DNA of 10,380 bases, from positions 8,584-18,963 of the forward strand of contig NWUY0300044079.1 in NCBI GenBank assembly GCA_004151065.3, read 5' to 3'. The position numbers were made by a program, and so were the translations under genes. Position 1 is the first letter of the stretch, and each line of letters starts with the position of its first letter. The notes below the pieces were generated by a model, which was not told the origin of the DNA, made no database searches, and saw nothing but the letters and a program-made list of their open reading frames with translations. Below, in pieces: positions 1-7,752 of the stretch. This DNA comes from Larix sibirica (Eukaryota > Streptophyta > Pinopsida > Pinales > Pinaceae).

Positions 1-1541
1 TAGCGCTTGATTTTATCTTGTACAGTTAAGTGGATGCATGAATTGTAGAATCGAACCAATACACGTGAATAAGCTAAATGAGATGCAAGCCTTTCTTTTT
101 TCGATGAAAAATATCTAAGGAAAGGAGAGAGATCTTTCTTATTTTTTTGAAACAACCAAAATCTACCCCAAAGTACAATGCTATCATTTCATTGTTCTTA
201 AGCAAAGCCAAAAGACATATGCAAGTGACACTCTTTCAATCAAACACAATGACACCAAAAATAACACCAAACAAAAACATTTCCTTTTTTTTTTCTTTTT
301 CAAAAGGGATTTAACGATGTAAATCAAAATAAAAGAACAAGGAAGCCTTTTAATTCACAAAGCAACTCAATTTTGAACAAAGAACCAAAGAGTTAAAAGG
401 ATGATTTAAGAGATCTTTTGAATATGAACTAATTGTCAAAAATACTCTAAGATGTAAACTCCATGATTATTATAAGAATTATTCTCTTTTCCAAAGATTT
501 TCTAAAGGTCAAAAGTAAGAAAACATGTATAATTATTAACTCTTTCAAGCTCTTTCAAGCTCTTTCAAGCAATTATCCAAGATCTAAAAAAGTGGTTTCT
601 CAACAAATCAAAGCATTACACTTCAAAGGTGAAGAGAATGATAACCCAATCCCGTTTAACGCTATGTTCAATCAAATCTAAATATGAATGTGCTCACCTT
701 AAGAGAGCTCTACAACTTTTGAAAATGAAAAGCATTCACCCAATCAATCAATCCCAACAATGTAACAATCCAAACCACGCTCACACTAGTAAAATTTGGT
801 ATGACTACACATTTTAGGATGTTTCAAGACTCGAAACAGAGCATATTGGAGGATCCTACAAGTATACAAGACTATTCATGATCGCAAGAGGATGAACTCA
901 CTCAACGCAAAGCAACTGACTGTTTGAATAGAAAGACTCAATGAGAAAGCATACTACTCAAAATCCCAAGAATGAAAGCAGAAGCAGATATCTGGGGAGG
1001 ATACAAAATCTGACATAAACTCCAAAGATGATTACGTCTAGTTCTGAACAAGGATCAAGTCTTCACTACAAAATTGTGTAGTGTGACGCGGTCTGCTAGT
1101 ACAACAACCTACGTCTTTCAAAATCGACGCGGTTTAATACACCACCCAGGTTCATCGATGGCGCTTTGTAGGATAAAGGTAATGCGTGTCGATCTCCCAA
1201 AGAGAAAAAATTTCAAAAATAAAAGCTATATCACTCCTCAACTCAGAATATCTAAGTGGACCCATGATACCAAGAGTAATCTAGATGACCCAGTGACTCT
1301 ATATAGGCAGATTCCAATAAAAAAGTGACACGATCTTGAAGAAATCAGAGAAAATAAAAGATAGATCTGAGGAGAAAATTTTGTCCCCAATATGGTCTCC
1401 AATTTTGTTTTCCGGACTAGTCTTCAAATGCGGACATAAGCTGACCTCCCTTTTTTAATCACTAAACTAGAACAAAGCAAGAAATCATGCATACATTTGC
1501 TTAACTTGATCCAATCTCAAATTGAAAGATAGAAAACATAC
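1..1541. other. AT-rich stretch without a recognised gene
   Basis: No reading frame here resembles a protein family I know. The open stretches are short (at most about 84 codons, at 1074-1328) and show no recognisable motif. The sequence has many A and T runs, a 10-bp tandem repeat at 541-570, and a patch at about 1078-1190 richer in CG dinucleotides (GACGCG, TCGACGCG, TCGAT) than its surroundings. That patch is followed by a TATATAG at 1300-1306. The CG-rich patch plus downstream TATA vaguely recalls the LTRs at 1801-3466, but I could not align the two convincingly. Confidence 0.5.
541..570. repeat. three perfect 10-bp tandem copies
   Basis: The unit TCTTTCAAGC occurs three times in direct succession with no mismatch. 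It is a small minisatellite-like array, probably from replication slippage, with no sign of a function. Confidence 0.95.
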
Positions 1542-1610
1542 CTTCAACAGTGAGTTGTCTTCAACAATCCAAAGCTCCAGCAAGCTTGCTCATCCACTTA
1601 TAATAAGTAC
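1542..1610 (-). other. possible 69-nt exon flanked by splice-like sites
   Basis: Reading the minus strand, a pyrimidine-rich run ends in TTTTGTAG at 1611, then come 69 nt, then AAG followed by GTATGTTTTC from 1541. Both edges fit plant splice-site consensus well, and 69 is a multiple of three. In the frame that leaves whole codons, the second half reads LLELWIVEDNSLLK, but a TGA sits in the seventh codon, so translation of the whole island would be broken. No partner exon was recognised on either side. It could be an internal exon of a decayed gene, part of a captured gene fragment, or chance. Confidence 0.25.
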
Positions 1611-1800
1611 CTACAAAACAAGTAAGCCAAGCAATGCAAGAAAAAAACTAGATCTAGGATTAGATTAAGTTATATATATGACCAATGATATATACAATAA
1701 TTTGATAACAAACCATTTATGGGAAATGAAATGTAGTATTGTATTAAAAAAAATAGTAAAGAGTACAACCACTTAAGCCTTGGTGTCGTATCTCCTCTCC
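1611..1800. other. AT-rich spacer next to the 3' LTR copy
   Basis: No gene is seen. The stretch holds a TATATATATG run and A-rich tracts. On the plus strand, about 1722-1775 (GGGAAA, then TAGTATTGTATTA, then GTACAACCA) weakly resembles 2728-2802 in the other LTR. The lost third of the 3' LTR may therefore survive here in eroded form. By eye this is suggestive only. Confidence 0.3.
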
Positions 1801-1863
1801 AATGGGTTCCTCTTTGCTCCAAGATGTCACCTTAATGAAATACGGGTAAGGACCTTAAGTCTA

Positions 1864-2220
1864 TTACTCCTGGTCTAATTTCTCTAGCATAAATCTATTC
1901 TCCATTCCTCCCCCTTCTACCCATGGCCAAGACTTGCTTTTATAGGACAATACGGATAGAGGAGAGATAATATCTGTAGGGATAATGGATGAGATGTGAC
2001 CCCAAGAAGTAAGGAATTCGAATGAGATCCTAGGAAATAAGGAGGAGATCTCATCTAGATAAGATTTGGTTCTAGAGATTTCTTGAAAACCTCTTTTTTT
2101 GCCCGTACAGACCTCGACGCGACCTGGCAGTAAAGCACTATGTGTCGATAGCAAGAGACGCAATCTGCTCCACAAGCAAGGCCCGTCGATGACACAACTT
2201 GTCAGCATATCAACATGCAT
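1864..2220 (-). other. 118-codon open frame inside the LTR, probably not a gene
   Basis: This minus-strand open frame has a diverged partner at 2961-3371 in the other LTR copy. About 69 codons align without a gap and without a stop in either copy (shared words include SRTK, YLDEI, HISSII, ISPLS and LSYK), with roughly 65% of residues the same. I recognise no domain. Because it lies in the LTR and spans the TATA box, chance openness is the simplest reading. Both partners staying open is noted without claiming a protein. Confidence 0.2.
1938..1944 (-). promoter_or_regulatory. TATA box in the LTR
   Basis: The minus strand reads CCTATAAAAGCAAG here. The matching place in the other LTR (3014-3020) reads TATAAAT. 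A TATA box inside the LTR is where the U3 promoter of an LTR retrotransposon would sit, which supports the minus-strand orientation. Confidence 0.5.
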
Positions 2221-2391
2221 CAGTTGGATAATGATGCAGGTTGTTGAATAAGAAAATTGCGTCGAAGTTGCTAAATGGGTTGATTCATAGGGAAAGAAAG
2301 ATGGGATCTATCTTTCAGAATTAGGCCTTCAGGGATCAAGACAATCGAAAGTTACTGGGTCAATGTGACGGACGAAAATCTCGTGTAACAA

Positions 2392-2407
2392 CTTTTCCCT
2401 TCTTTCT
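2392..2407 (-). promoter_or_regulatory. polypurine tract
   Basis: The minus strand reads AGAAAGAAGGGAAAAG, sixteen purines in a row, followed by one T and then TGTTACACG. A purine run just upstream of a 3' LTR is the primer site for plus-strand DNA synthesis in LTR retrotransposons. Its position exactly at the edge of the repeat homology is the strongest evidence for the LTR boundary. Confidence 0.75.
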
Positions 2408-2419
2408 AGGCAAAACCCC

Positions 2420-2436
2420 CTACAAATATCTTGTAG
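2420..2436. repeat. small hairpin in the internal region
   Basis: CTACAA and TTGTAG form a perfect 6-bp stem around a 5-nt loop (ATATC). It occupies a good part of the roughly 89 nt between primer-binding site and polypurine tract. It could be an RNA structure used in packaging or dimerisation, but a stem this short can arise by chance. Confidence 0.4.
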
Positions 2437-2479
2437 AATCTGTGCTAAAATCAATTATTCACTGAACCTCAGAGCCTCT

Positions 2480-2491
2480 GCTCTAATACTA
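2480..2491 (-). promoter_or_regulatory. degenerate primer-binding site for initiator Met tRNA
   Basis: The minus strand reads TAGTATTAGAGC, ten of twelve bases the same as the plant retrotransposon primer-binding site TGGTATCAGAGC, complementary to the 3' end of initiator methionine tRNA. Both differences are transitions (G to A and C to T). It sits next to TTTTTAACC, a likely decayed form of the usual LTR end in CA. The bases after it (AGAGGCTCTGAGGTTCAG) are also typical of the start of such internal regions. Confidence 0.7.
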
Positions 2492-3466
2492 GGTTAAAAA
2501 TTTATAATAACACTTAATGATCATAAATGCTAATTCATAAATTTTCTCAAACACTTAGCAATACTTTGATTTCAACTTCCTACTGCCTTCAAAATTAATG
2601 CATGTAAACAATGAGCAAAAATACACATGCTAAGTACATTTGCAGTTGAAATGCAAATGATCAATGAACAATACACACATTCAACACTTTGATTTTTGGG
2701 CCAAGCCCCTAGAAAAACCCCGAAGGGAAAACCAATATGGAGATAGTATTTTTATTATATGAGCAAGCGCAGAAAATTTATGAGATTACAACTTATACAA
2801 CCGGCATTAAACTCATGTACTTATCTCAGCCATTAGCTGCCATCTCAAAATTTGTGCCAGACATTGATTGTTCAATANAATGGGTTCCTCTTTGCTCCAA
2901 GATGTCACTTCATTGAAGGAAGGATAACAATCTAAATTCTATCACTCCTAGTGTAATTTCTCAGCATAACCCTATTCTCAATTCCTCCTCCCTCACCCAT
3001 GACCTAAACTTGAATTTATAAGACAATATGGATAGGGGAGAGATGAGATATTTTTGGATAATGGATGAGATGTGATCCCAACTAGTGATGAATTTGAGTG
3101 AGATCCTATCAAATAGGAATGGGATCTCATCTAGATAATATTTGGTTCTAGAGACTTCTCGAAAGCATCTTTTTATGCTCGTACAAACATCGACGCAACC
3201 TGGACATAGAGAAACGTGTGCCAAATGAGTTTGACGCGAGATGATGTGAAGACAGAATGCACCATCAACACGGGTTGACAGTAGAGAAAAGCACGTCGAC
3301 GGACTTAGATGCATGTTGATAATGAAGAAAACCGCATCGAAGTCACAGAAAATTTGATTACAAGACAACAAGAGTTAAGGATCATTCACCATGGGAGTGG
3401 CTTCAGGGATTGTGGCAACATGTGGTTACAGTGTCTTGCACAACTGACGAAAAATTCCATGTAACG
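2492..3466 (-). repeat. 5' LTR, full length
   Basis: On the minus strand this LTR starts CGTTACATGG (first T of TGTTAC mutated) and ends TTTTTAACC beside the primer-binding site, about 975 bp in all. The outer 588 bp match the 3' LTR copy. The inner part, 2492-2878, is matched poorly if at all on the left. The plus-strand bases just outside, GATAC at 3467-3471, are the candidate 5-bp target duplication, but a left partner is not identifiable. A perfect inverted repeat, CATTTGCA with TGCAAATG, lies at 2637-2659. The CG-bearing patch at about 3190-3345 contains several GTCGA, CGACG and GACGC words. Confidence 0.65.
2878..2878. other. single undetermined base
   Basis: The only N of the window falls exactly one base before the right repeat copy begins at 2879. 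This could be a consensus ambiguity between repeat copies or a join made by the assembler. Confidence 0.95.
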
Positions 3467-3779
3467 GATACCACCAATACACACATCATATTTTAACTAG
3501 CAATGGCTCCCATAACAACCTTCCCAAAATCGCTTCTCGGCTAGCACCTATTACCACTTACGGTAATGAAATACTGCGGAAGCATTTTTTCCCAAGGGAA
3601 GGTGGTATGCTAACCTAGTTAACATGAAGGGTGACCTAGCCGCATTATGGGATGACACATAGGACACATTTGACACATCGACAAACATGTGTCAAGACAC
3701 ATCAACACCTTGCCACCCAACATCATGCCTTGTCAGCAGAAAATTAGAAAGCTTAACAATAAATAAATAAATAAGTCTA
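3467..3779. repeat. non-coding stretch rich in small inverted and direct repeats
   Basis: No gene is seen. ACCTTCCC (3518-3525) pairs with GGGAAGGT (3596-3603). GGCTAG (3539-3544) pairs with CTAGCC (3636-3641). ATTACC (3550-3555) and GGTAAT (3562-3567) form a 6-bp hairpin. GACACAT occurs at 3654, 3663, 3672 and 3696 and its reverse complement at 3687. TTGACACAT (3670-3678) with ATGTGTCAA (3687-3695) is a 9-bp perfect inverted repeat. An AATA-type microsatellite follows at about 3759-3774. It could be a decayed MITE or an LTR remnant. Confidence 0.5.
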
Positions 3780-4817
3780 GAGCCAAAAAAAATGTTTTGG
3801 TTATAACATGATCATATTAACTCAGAAACTGATGATATATGCACCATTTAGACACCATTTACGGAGGCTATAGTATTTCCAATGAGGTACATGGACCCAT
3901 TCTGCTCCAGTCTTACAAAATTTTTGATTTGAATGGTTTTGAAGGAACATTGCTAGAGGATGGATGGGGGATTTATTGAGGTCCAAATTTTTATGGTACA
4001 ATAGTGATCCCTATGCATATATAAATCTGGAACCTTGTGTCCAAATTCCAAAATGTGTGGAATTGGGATGCGAAAGAAGGAAAACATCCACTATTTAGGT
4101 GCGGGCAAGGTCGATTTTTTAAAACATGGAGGAGGAAAAAGTGACCCAAGAACTCATAATTAGAAAATTTTATGATTTCTACATTTTTCCTACTCCTTGA
4201 GCTGAACTACTTTGCTTAGAGGCAATTTTTCCAGAAATTCTTAGTTTGTGAGACAATAATTTTCAGTGAAAATTCCAAGTCTGGAAGAATTGGAGAAATT
4301 CAAAGTTGGCGATTCCATAATTTTATAAAATTTGTTGCAAGCATCAGATTTGGATCTTGAAAGTTTCTTGGCACTCATAATTATATGGCATATCAGTTCC
4401 CAATAAACAAAAAATTCTAGTTCCTTACCTATTTTCTTCTACGGGTGTCAGAAGTTGGTCCTTTAGAATAAGTGCAGTTAAAGCAACATGGTAAAATTGG
4501 GCAAAAACTGTGATTTCTAAGAGATGTAATTTTCAACTTCGAAATCATAAATGAATATGGGTATAGTCATTGGAAAGATTATTAGTAGGATATTAGGTAA
4601 AATGAATCAGATTATGGATGAGTAGTTCCTATTTTTTCCATAAATTTAACCATAAAAGTGGCATGTAGCCTAATTTGCCAAAAATGGTCAAATGGATATT
4701 TTCCAGAATTTGTATGTATGCTTGAAAGTTTTTATGGTATTTTCTAAAGATTTATCTAACAAAAATGATAATCTAAACACATTTCATATATTGGTACAAC
4801 AAGTTGGTACATGTGAC
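3780..4817. other. non-coding stretch upstream of the gag pseudogene
   Basis: No coding signal is found on either strand. CACCATTTA is duplicated at 3842-3850 and 3853-3861. A TATATAAAT at 4018-4026 on the plus strand could be the core promoter of a 5' LTR belonging to the gag-bearing element, because the stretch lies where that LTR and untranslated leader would be. I could not find a convincing primer-binding site or LTR edge, and no part of 9722-10380 looked like a matching 3' LTR. Confidence 0.4.
4018..4026 (+). promoter_or_regulatory. TATA-like box, possible LTR promoter
   Basis: TATATAAAT lies about 800 bp upstream of the presumed gag start and on the same strand. In an AT-rich window such a match is expected by chance fairly often, so it is offered only because of its place. 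Confidence 0.2.
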
Positions 4818-6171
4818 ATGTTCACAGCTAGCATAACATACAACAAAACTAGGGAAGTAAGGATGGAAGGTAGGGAACTTTCAAACAGTTTGGGAGAAGA
4901 ATCCAAAGGGTAGAATATCAGTGTGGGAAATGAGGAGATAGAATATAATGGTCACAGAGATAACATAGAATCAACGGAACTGGTGGAAACTATGAGAAGC
5001 TTGAGGATGGGAGTACAGAGTTGTAAAGCTGATAATGAGAGAATGTTAAGGGCTAAGGAGTAGCAAAATCAATTGAACACTCAACTCATGCAAAGTTTAA
5101 ATCTGTTACAGAGACAAATGCATGTTAAATTAACTTCATTCCCTAAACAAAAATATAGAGACAATCCAAAGAAGAGATCCCATGAAAAATATAGACACTC
5201 TAAGATTGCTACCGGGGATCAAAAGCATCACTATTCACCACCTCAAGCAGCTAGGAGGTATTATAAGACTGAGGATTCTTGCACTGACCTAGAAATGTCT
5301 CAAGTCATGCATCATAAAAGAAGACATTAGAAGAAGTGTTTCATAGGGAGCTTAGGAATATTAAGCCACCACTTTTGATGGTGAGAAAAAGAAGGGAGAA
5401 GATGTTGAATCATGGTTATTCAAGATGAGGAAATATATTCGATTGCATTATTATTCTTCAAATATGGAGGCCATAATTTCCATTTATAACCTTGAAGGAA
5501 AGGCTTCCATATGGTGGGATTAGTTAGTGGAAGCGAAGCATACGAGTAAGAAGAGAGTTTCATGGAAACATTTCAAAAATTACTTATATGAACATTAATA
5601 TAAGAATAGAATGGAGGAATTCTTTGAACTTAAGTTGGGAGCCATGAGCATGGAAGAATATGAGAGAAAATTTCTAGATTGGTTGAGGTATGTTGGGTTT
5701 ATTAAGGAAGAAAAGGAAAAAATTCAAAGGTTCCTAAGTGGATTTCCTACCTTTTACAAATATCTAATTCAATAAGATAAATCCAAATCCATGGAATAAG
5801 CAATTCAAAATGCTAAGCATATATATGATTAGAATAAAGGAAGAGAAGATGTTTAGAATTCTTAGAGGGAAAAGAACATAAATAAGAAGGATCAAAGAAA
5901 GAAAGGTTTCAAACCTCCATTCATAAGGAATCATCAAAATAAATTTCAGTAAAGCAATCAATTGTGGAATGGACCAAGGACGACAAAGTTTCAGGGAAAA
6001 GGAACAATTCAAAGACTTGAGTGATGGGGATGTGAAGGGAATCATATGCTCATCGATTATCCTCATAAAGGAGACAAAATGAAAACTATGCACAACATTC
6101 ATGAAAAAATCATAGTGGAGGATGTGGCTAGAGACATTCCTATAACTTATGTAGCCTTGGATAATAGATAG
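4818..6171 (+). pseudogene. gag: Ty3/gypsy gag pseudogene
   Basis: Gag is the capsid and nucleocapsid protein that packages retrotransposon RNA in cytoplasmic particles. The ATG at 4818 is the likeliest start, as it is in frame with the first recognisable part. A charged, probably coiled-coil stretch follows (ELVETMRSL at about 4977, then ADNERML and QLMQSLNLLQRQM, to about 5120). After frame changes near 5330 and 5370 comes a retrotransposon-gag domain at about 5371-5820 with WLFKMRKY, the WW pair at 5512-5517, FFELKLG and IQRFLSGFP. The zinc knuckle at 6022-6060 (CX2CX3HX4C type) has lost its first cysteine to TGA and its last to Tyr; Cys 6031 and His 6043 remain. In-frame stops lie at 4911, 5052, 5521, 5596, 5773, 5797, 5830, 5854, 5863, 5950, 6022 and 6169. 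Frame is unbroken from 5371 onward. It cannot give a full protein. Confidence 0.88.
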
Positions 6172-6345
6172 GTGAAGCACCAGTCCAATATGATTGAAAT
6201 TGAAGGTGAGATTATCAATCAACACATTTCCATTTTAAATGATTCATGGGAAATTCATAGTTATATTGCTCCCAACTTGGTTGAGAGATTTCAATTAAAT
6301 AAAAGAAAGCATGTCAAATCATGGATGCTACAGTTGGCTACGAGA
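6172..6345 (+). pseudogene. aspartic protease fragment of the same gypsy element
   Basis: The protease would cut the Gag-Pol polyprotein. It continues the gag frame directly. Its active-site region reads ILNDSW...HSYIAPNLV, with the catalytic Asp at 6241-6243 and Ser at 6244-6246. The Gly of the DSG triad is replaced by Trp (TGG at 6247-6249), which should abolish activity. Downstream KSWMLQLAT is typical of the part of plant gypsy proteases that precedes the link to reverse transcriptase. Homology then stops abruptly at about 6345, and the second half of the protease and all of reverse transcriptase are missing. The DSG-type motif separates this element from the Tat-like fragments that follow. 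Confidence 0.75.
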
Positions 6346-6715
6346 ACCCCCCTTGTTTTTGGACAAGGGACCCCCTCTACATAGTGATTTATGCCATGTT
6401 ACTTTTGTTTGTACTTTTCTATTATCGTGCTCAATATTTAAACGGATGTAAAATGATTTTATTTTTACTGAAATGGTTAAATTTGTTTAAAAGGGTGTTG
6501 CAACCAAATTGTACAACATATAAATACAAAGGGAAGGGTTGGCCATGATGTGTCACATTCTCAAAATATGTCCAAAAGTCAGAAAGTTTCAAAAAAAAAG
6601 TATTGTTATAGCTATTTTAGCAAACCAACATTGAGGCTTGCAAGTATAAACCCTATTAAACTATCCTAAAATTAACTATTTAATTGTTGAGGATTTAACC
6701 TAGGCTCCTTGTGCT
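6346..6715. other. unassigned insert between two retroelement remnants
   Basis: No protein homology is recognised. The stretch begins with a hairpin, CCCTTG (6350-6355) and CAAGGG (6364-6369) around 8 nt, inside a C-rich patch unlike its neighbours. TATAAATA at 6519-6526 is a candidate core promoter. Lying just before Tat-like coding sequence, this could be an LTR or leader fragment of the second element, or filler DNA at a deletion junction. Confidence 0.4.
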
Positions 6716-6841
6716 ATGTCTTCTCTTGAAGTGCTCCAAATTTTCCCTTCACAACAGAGTGCATTGTTGTTTGCTATCAAAAACATTGAATCTTCTAATG
6801 CTCATATTATCAAGTTTGACGTTTCTAATGTTTCTAATGTT
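6716..6841 (+). pseudogene. Tat-lineage-like protease-region fragment
   Basis: From an ATG at 6716 the frame reads MSSLEVLQIFPSQQSALL and continues to a stop at 6842. Words of the type SPLEVLxxFPSQRxALL...IxFD are, as I remember them, typical of the region just before the protease active site in Tat-lineage Ty3/gypsy elements (Ogre, Retand and relatives). This fragment has that start and an IIKFD at about 6806-6820, after which repeats take over. It shares its frame with the integrase remnant downstream, as expected if a large in-frame deletion removed protease, reverse transcriptase, RNase H and the integrase start. It is short, so the lineage call is moderate. Confidence 0.5.
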
Positions 6842-6908
6842 TAACATCGCCTTTATAATGTTTCTAATGCTCATATGTTGCTATCAGAAACATTGAATCT
6901 TCTAATGC
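6771..6908. repeat. direct repeats at the deletion junction
   Basis: Two 31-bp copies beginning TTGCTATCA and ending TCTTCTAATGC lie at 6771-6801 and 6878-6908 and differ at one base. Between and within them the word TTCTAATG occurs five times (6793, 6823, 6832, 6862, 6900). The block lies just where the Tat-like protease fragment ends and the integrase remnant begins. This suggests slippage or repair-driven duplication when the intervening domains were lost. Confidence 0.85.
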
Positions 6909-7642
6909 CAACTTTTTCTAGTGATGGGGCAACTTTCACTTATTTCGTATTTAACCATATTATTACTAGGTTCGGTATTCCAAGAGAGATTGTCAACGAT
7001 TGTGGCAGTCACTTTGAAAACAAAATGATGTCTAAGTTAGCCAATAAGTTGGGTTTTAGACAGGAACATTCATCTCCATTTTATCCTCAAGCGAATGGTC
7101 AAGTGCAAGCTATCAGCAAGATTCTAAAGACCATTTTCCAACAAATGGATAATGCTAGTAATTCCAATTGGCACTTATTGTTGTATCCAACATTATGGGC
7201 ATACCAAACCTCTGTTAAGGCTACTACATGATTCTCTCGTTTTCTCCTTGTTCATGGAGTTGAAGCAGTCCCTCCGATTGAATTTGAAATTCCCTCGTTA
7301 AAACTTGTTATTAAACTCCTTCCTGGCACTTCTTCTTTAGAAGAACGTCATATTCACTAATAACATCAAGATGTATTTATGGAGAATAAAGCACACAATA
7401 AGCATGTAAAAATCTAGTAAGATAAGTCTATCTATCCTAAATTTTTCTCTAAAGGAGATCTACTTTTGGTTTATGACCAAGATAAAGATTCTCTGGGGGC
7501 ACGAAAATTTAAATCTATGTGGTTTGGACCATATAATGTTACTGATGTGTTGGAAAAGGGTGCTTATGAATTAGGTGATTATGAGGGTAATAAGTTTCTA
7601 GAGCCAAAAAATTAGCTCTATTTGAAAAGGTACTATGCTTAA
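6906..7642 (+). pseudogene. int: Ty3/gypsy integrase, C-terminal two thirds
   Basis: Integrase joins retrotransposon DNA to the chromosome in the nucleus. The remnant opens in the catalytic core with FNHIITRFGIPREIV, keeps the second catalytic Asp (NDCGSHF, codon 6998-7000), then HSSPFYPQANGQV. The Glu of the D,D-35-E triad is Gln (CAA 7106-7108), so the core is dead even without the stops. The first Asp and the zinc-binding N-terminus are missing. WAYQTSVKATT, then HGVEAVPPIEFEIPS, and the GPY/F module (MWFGPYNV) follow, ending in LYLKRYYA and TAA at 7640. One frame is kept for 737 bp with stops at 7229, 7358, 7361, 7415, 7418 and 7613 and no indel. The ending fits Tat-like plant gypsy polyproteins. 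Confidence 0.9.
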
Positions 7643-7728
7643 GCTTTCATGATGGGGCATGTGCTCTTTTTGTACATAGTGTACAATTGTTCACAATTTT
7701 ACTTGTTTGAACGTCTTGGTACACACTT

Positions 7729-7752
7729 ATTTTTTTTTGCTTGCATAATCAG
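7729..7752 (+). promoter_or_regulatory. candidate 3' splice site before the RNase H start
   Basis: A T-rich run (TTATTTTTTTTTGCTTGCATAATC) ends in AG at 7751-7752, immediately followed by ATG TCT, the likely start of the RNase H fragment. The run and AG fit the plant acceptor consensus. It could let the downstream domain be translated from a spliced RNA separately from integrase. No donor was pinned down, and T runs are common here. Confidence 0.3.

Larger units (their letters stand above)
1801..2390 (-). repeat. 3' LTR copy, cut short at its distal end
   Basis: This is the downstream LTR on the minus strand. Its 5' edge is TGTTACACGA (2390-2381), directly after the polypurine tract, with TG as LTRs require. 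Homology with the partner at 2879-3466 ends at 1801. The remaining third of the LTR, seen at 2492-2878 in the partner, is not clearly present to the left, so this copy is truncated or strongly eroded. A CCTATAAAAG box lies inside it. Confidence 0.7.
1801..3466 (-). mobile_element. miniature non-autonomous LTR retrotransposon (TRIM/LARD-like)
   Basis: Two direct copies of about 590 bp, 1801-2390 and 2879-3466, begin with the same words (TGGGTTCCTCTTTGCTCC) and stay alignable throughout. On the minus strand the order is 5' LTR, primer-binding site, about 101 nt of internal sequence, polypurine tract, 3' LTR. The left copy starts TGTTAC directly after the polypurine tract. The right copy runs on to a degenerate TAACA-like end beside the primer-binding site. 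There is no gag or pol, so mobility would depend on proteins supplied in trans. TRIMs normally have LTRs of about 100-250 bp. Here the LTR is about 975 bp with a TRIM-sized interior, which is odd. The copies differ at roughly a fifth of positions by eye, implying an old insertion. Confidence 0.7.

Noticed and set aside
1074-1328. 84-codon plus-strand open frame
   Set aside because: No motif, and it starts without a convincing ATG context. Its openness follows from the locally higher CG content rather than from coding constraint.
2492-2878. This segment alone as a 387-bp LTR, with the two 590-bp repeats as internal sequence of a tandem array
   Set aside because: The purine tract directly beside TGTTAC at 2390 places an LTR edge at the start of the left repeat. 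The repeats are therefore LTR, and the segment is the inner part of the right LTR.
5764-6225. 153-codon open frame on the minus strand, the longest in the window
   Set aside because: It lies entirely opposite the gag-protease pseudogene, whose plus-strand reading has clear family motifs. The product is a low-complexity Ile/Leu/Phe-rich string, as expected from the complement of a Lys/Asn-rich coding strand.
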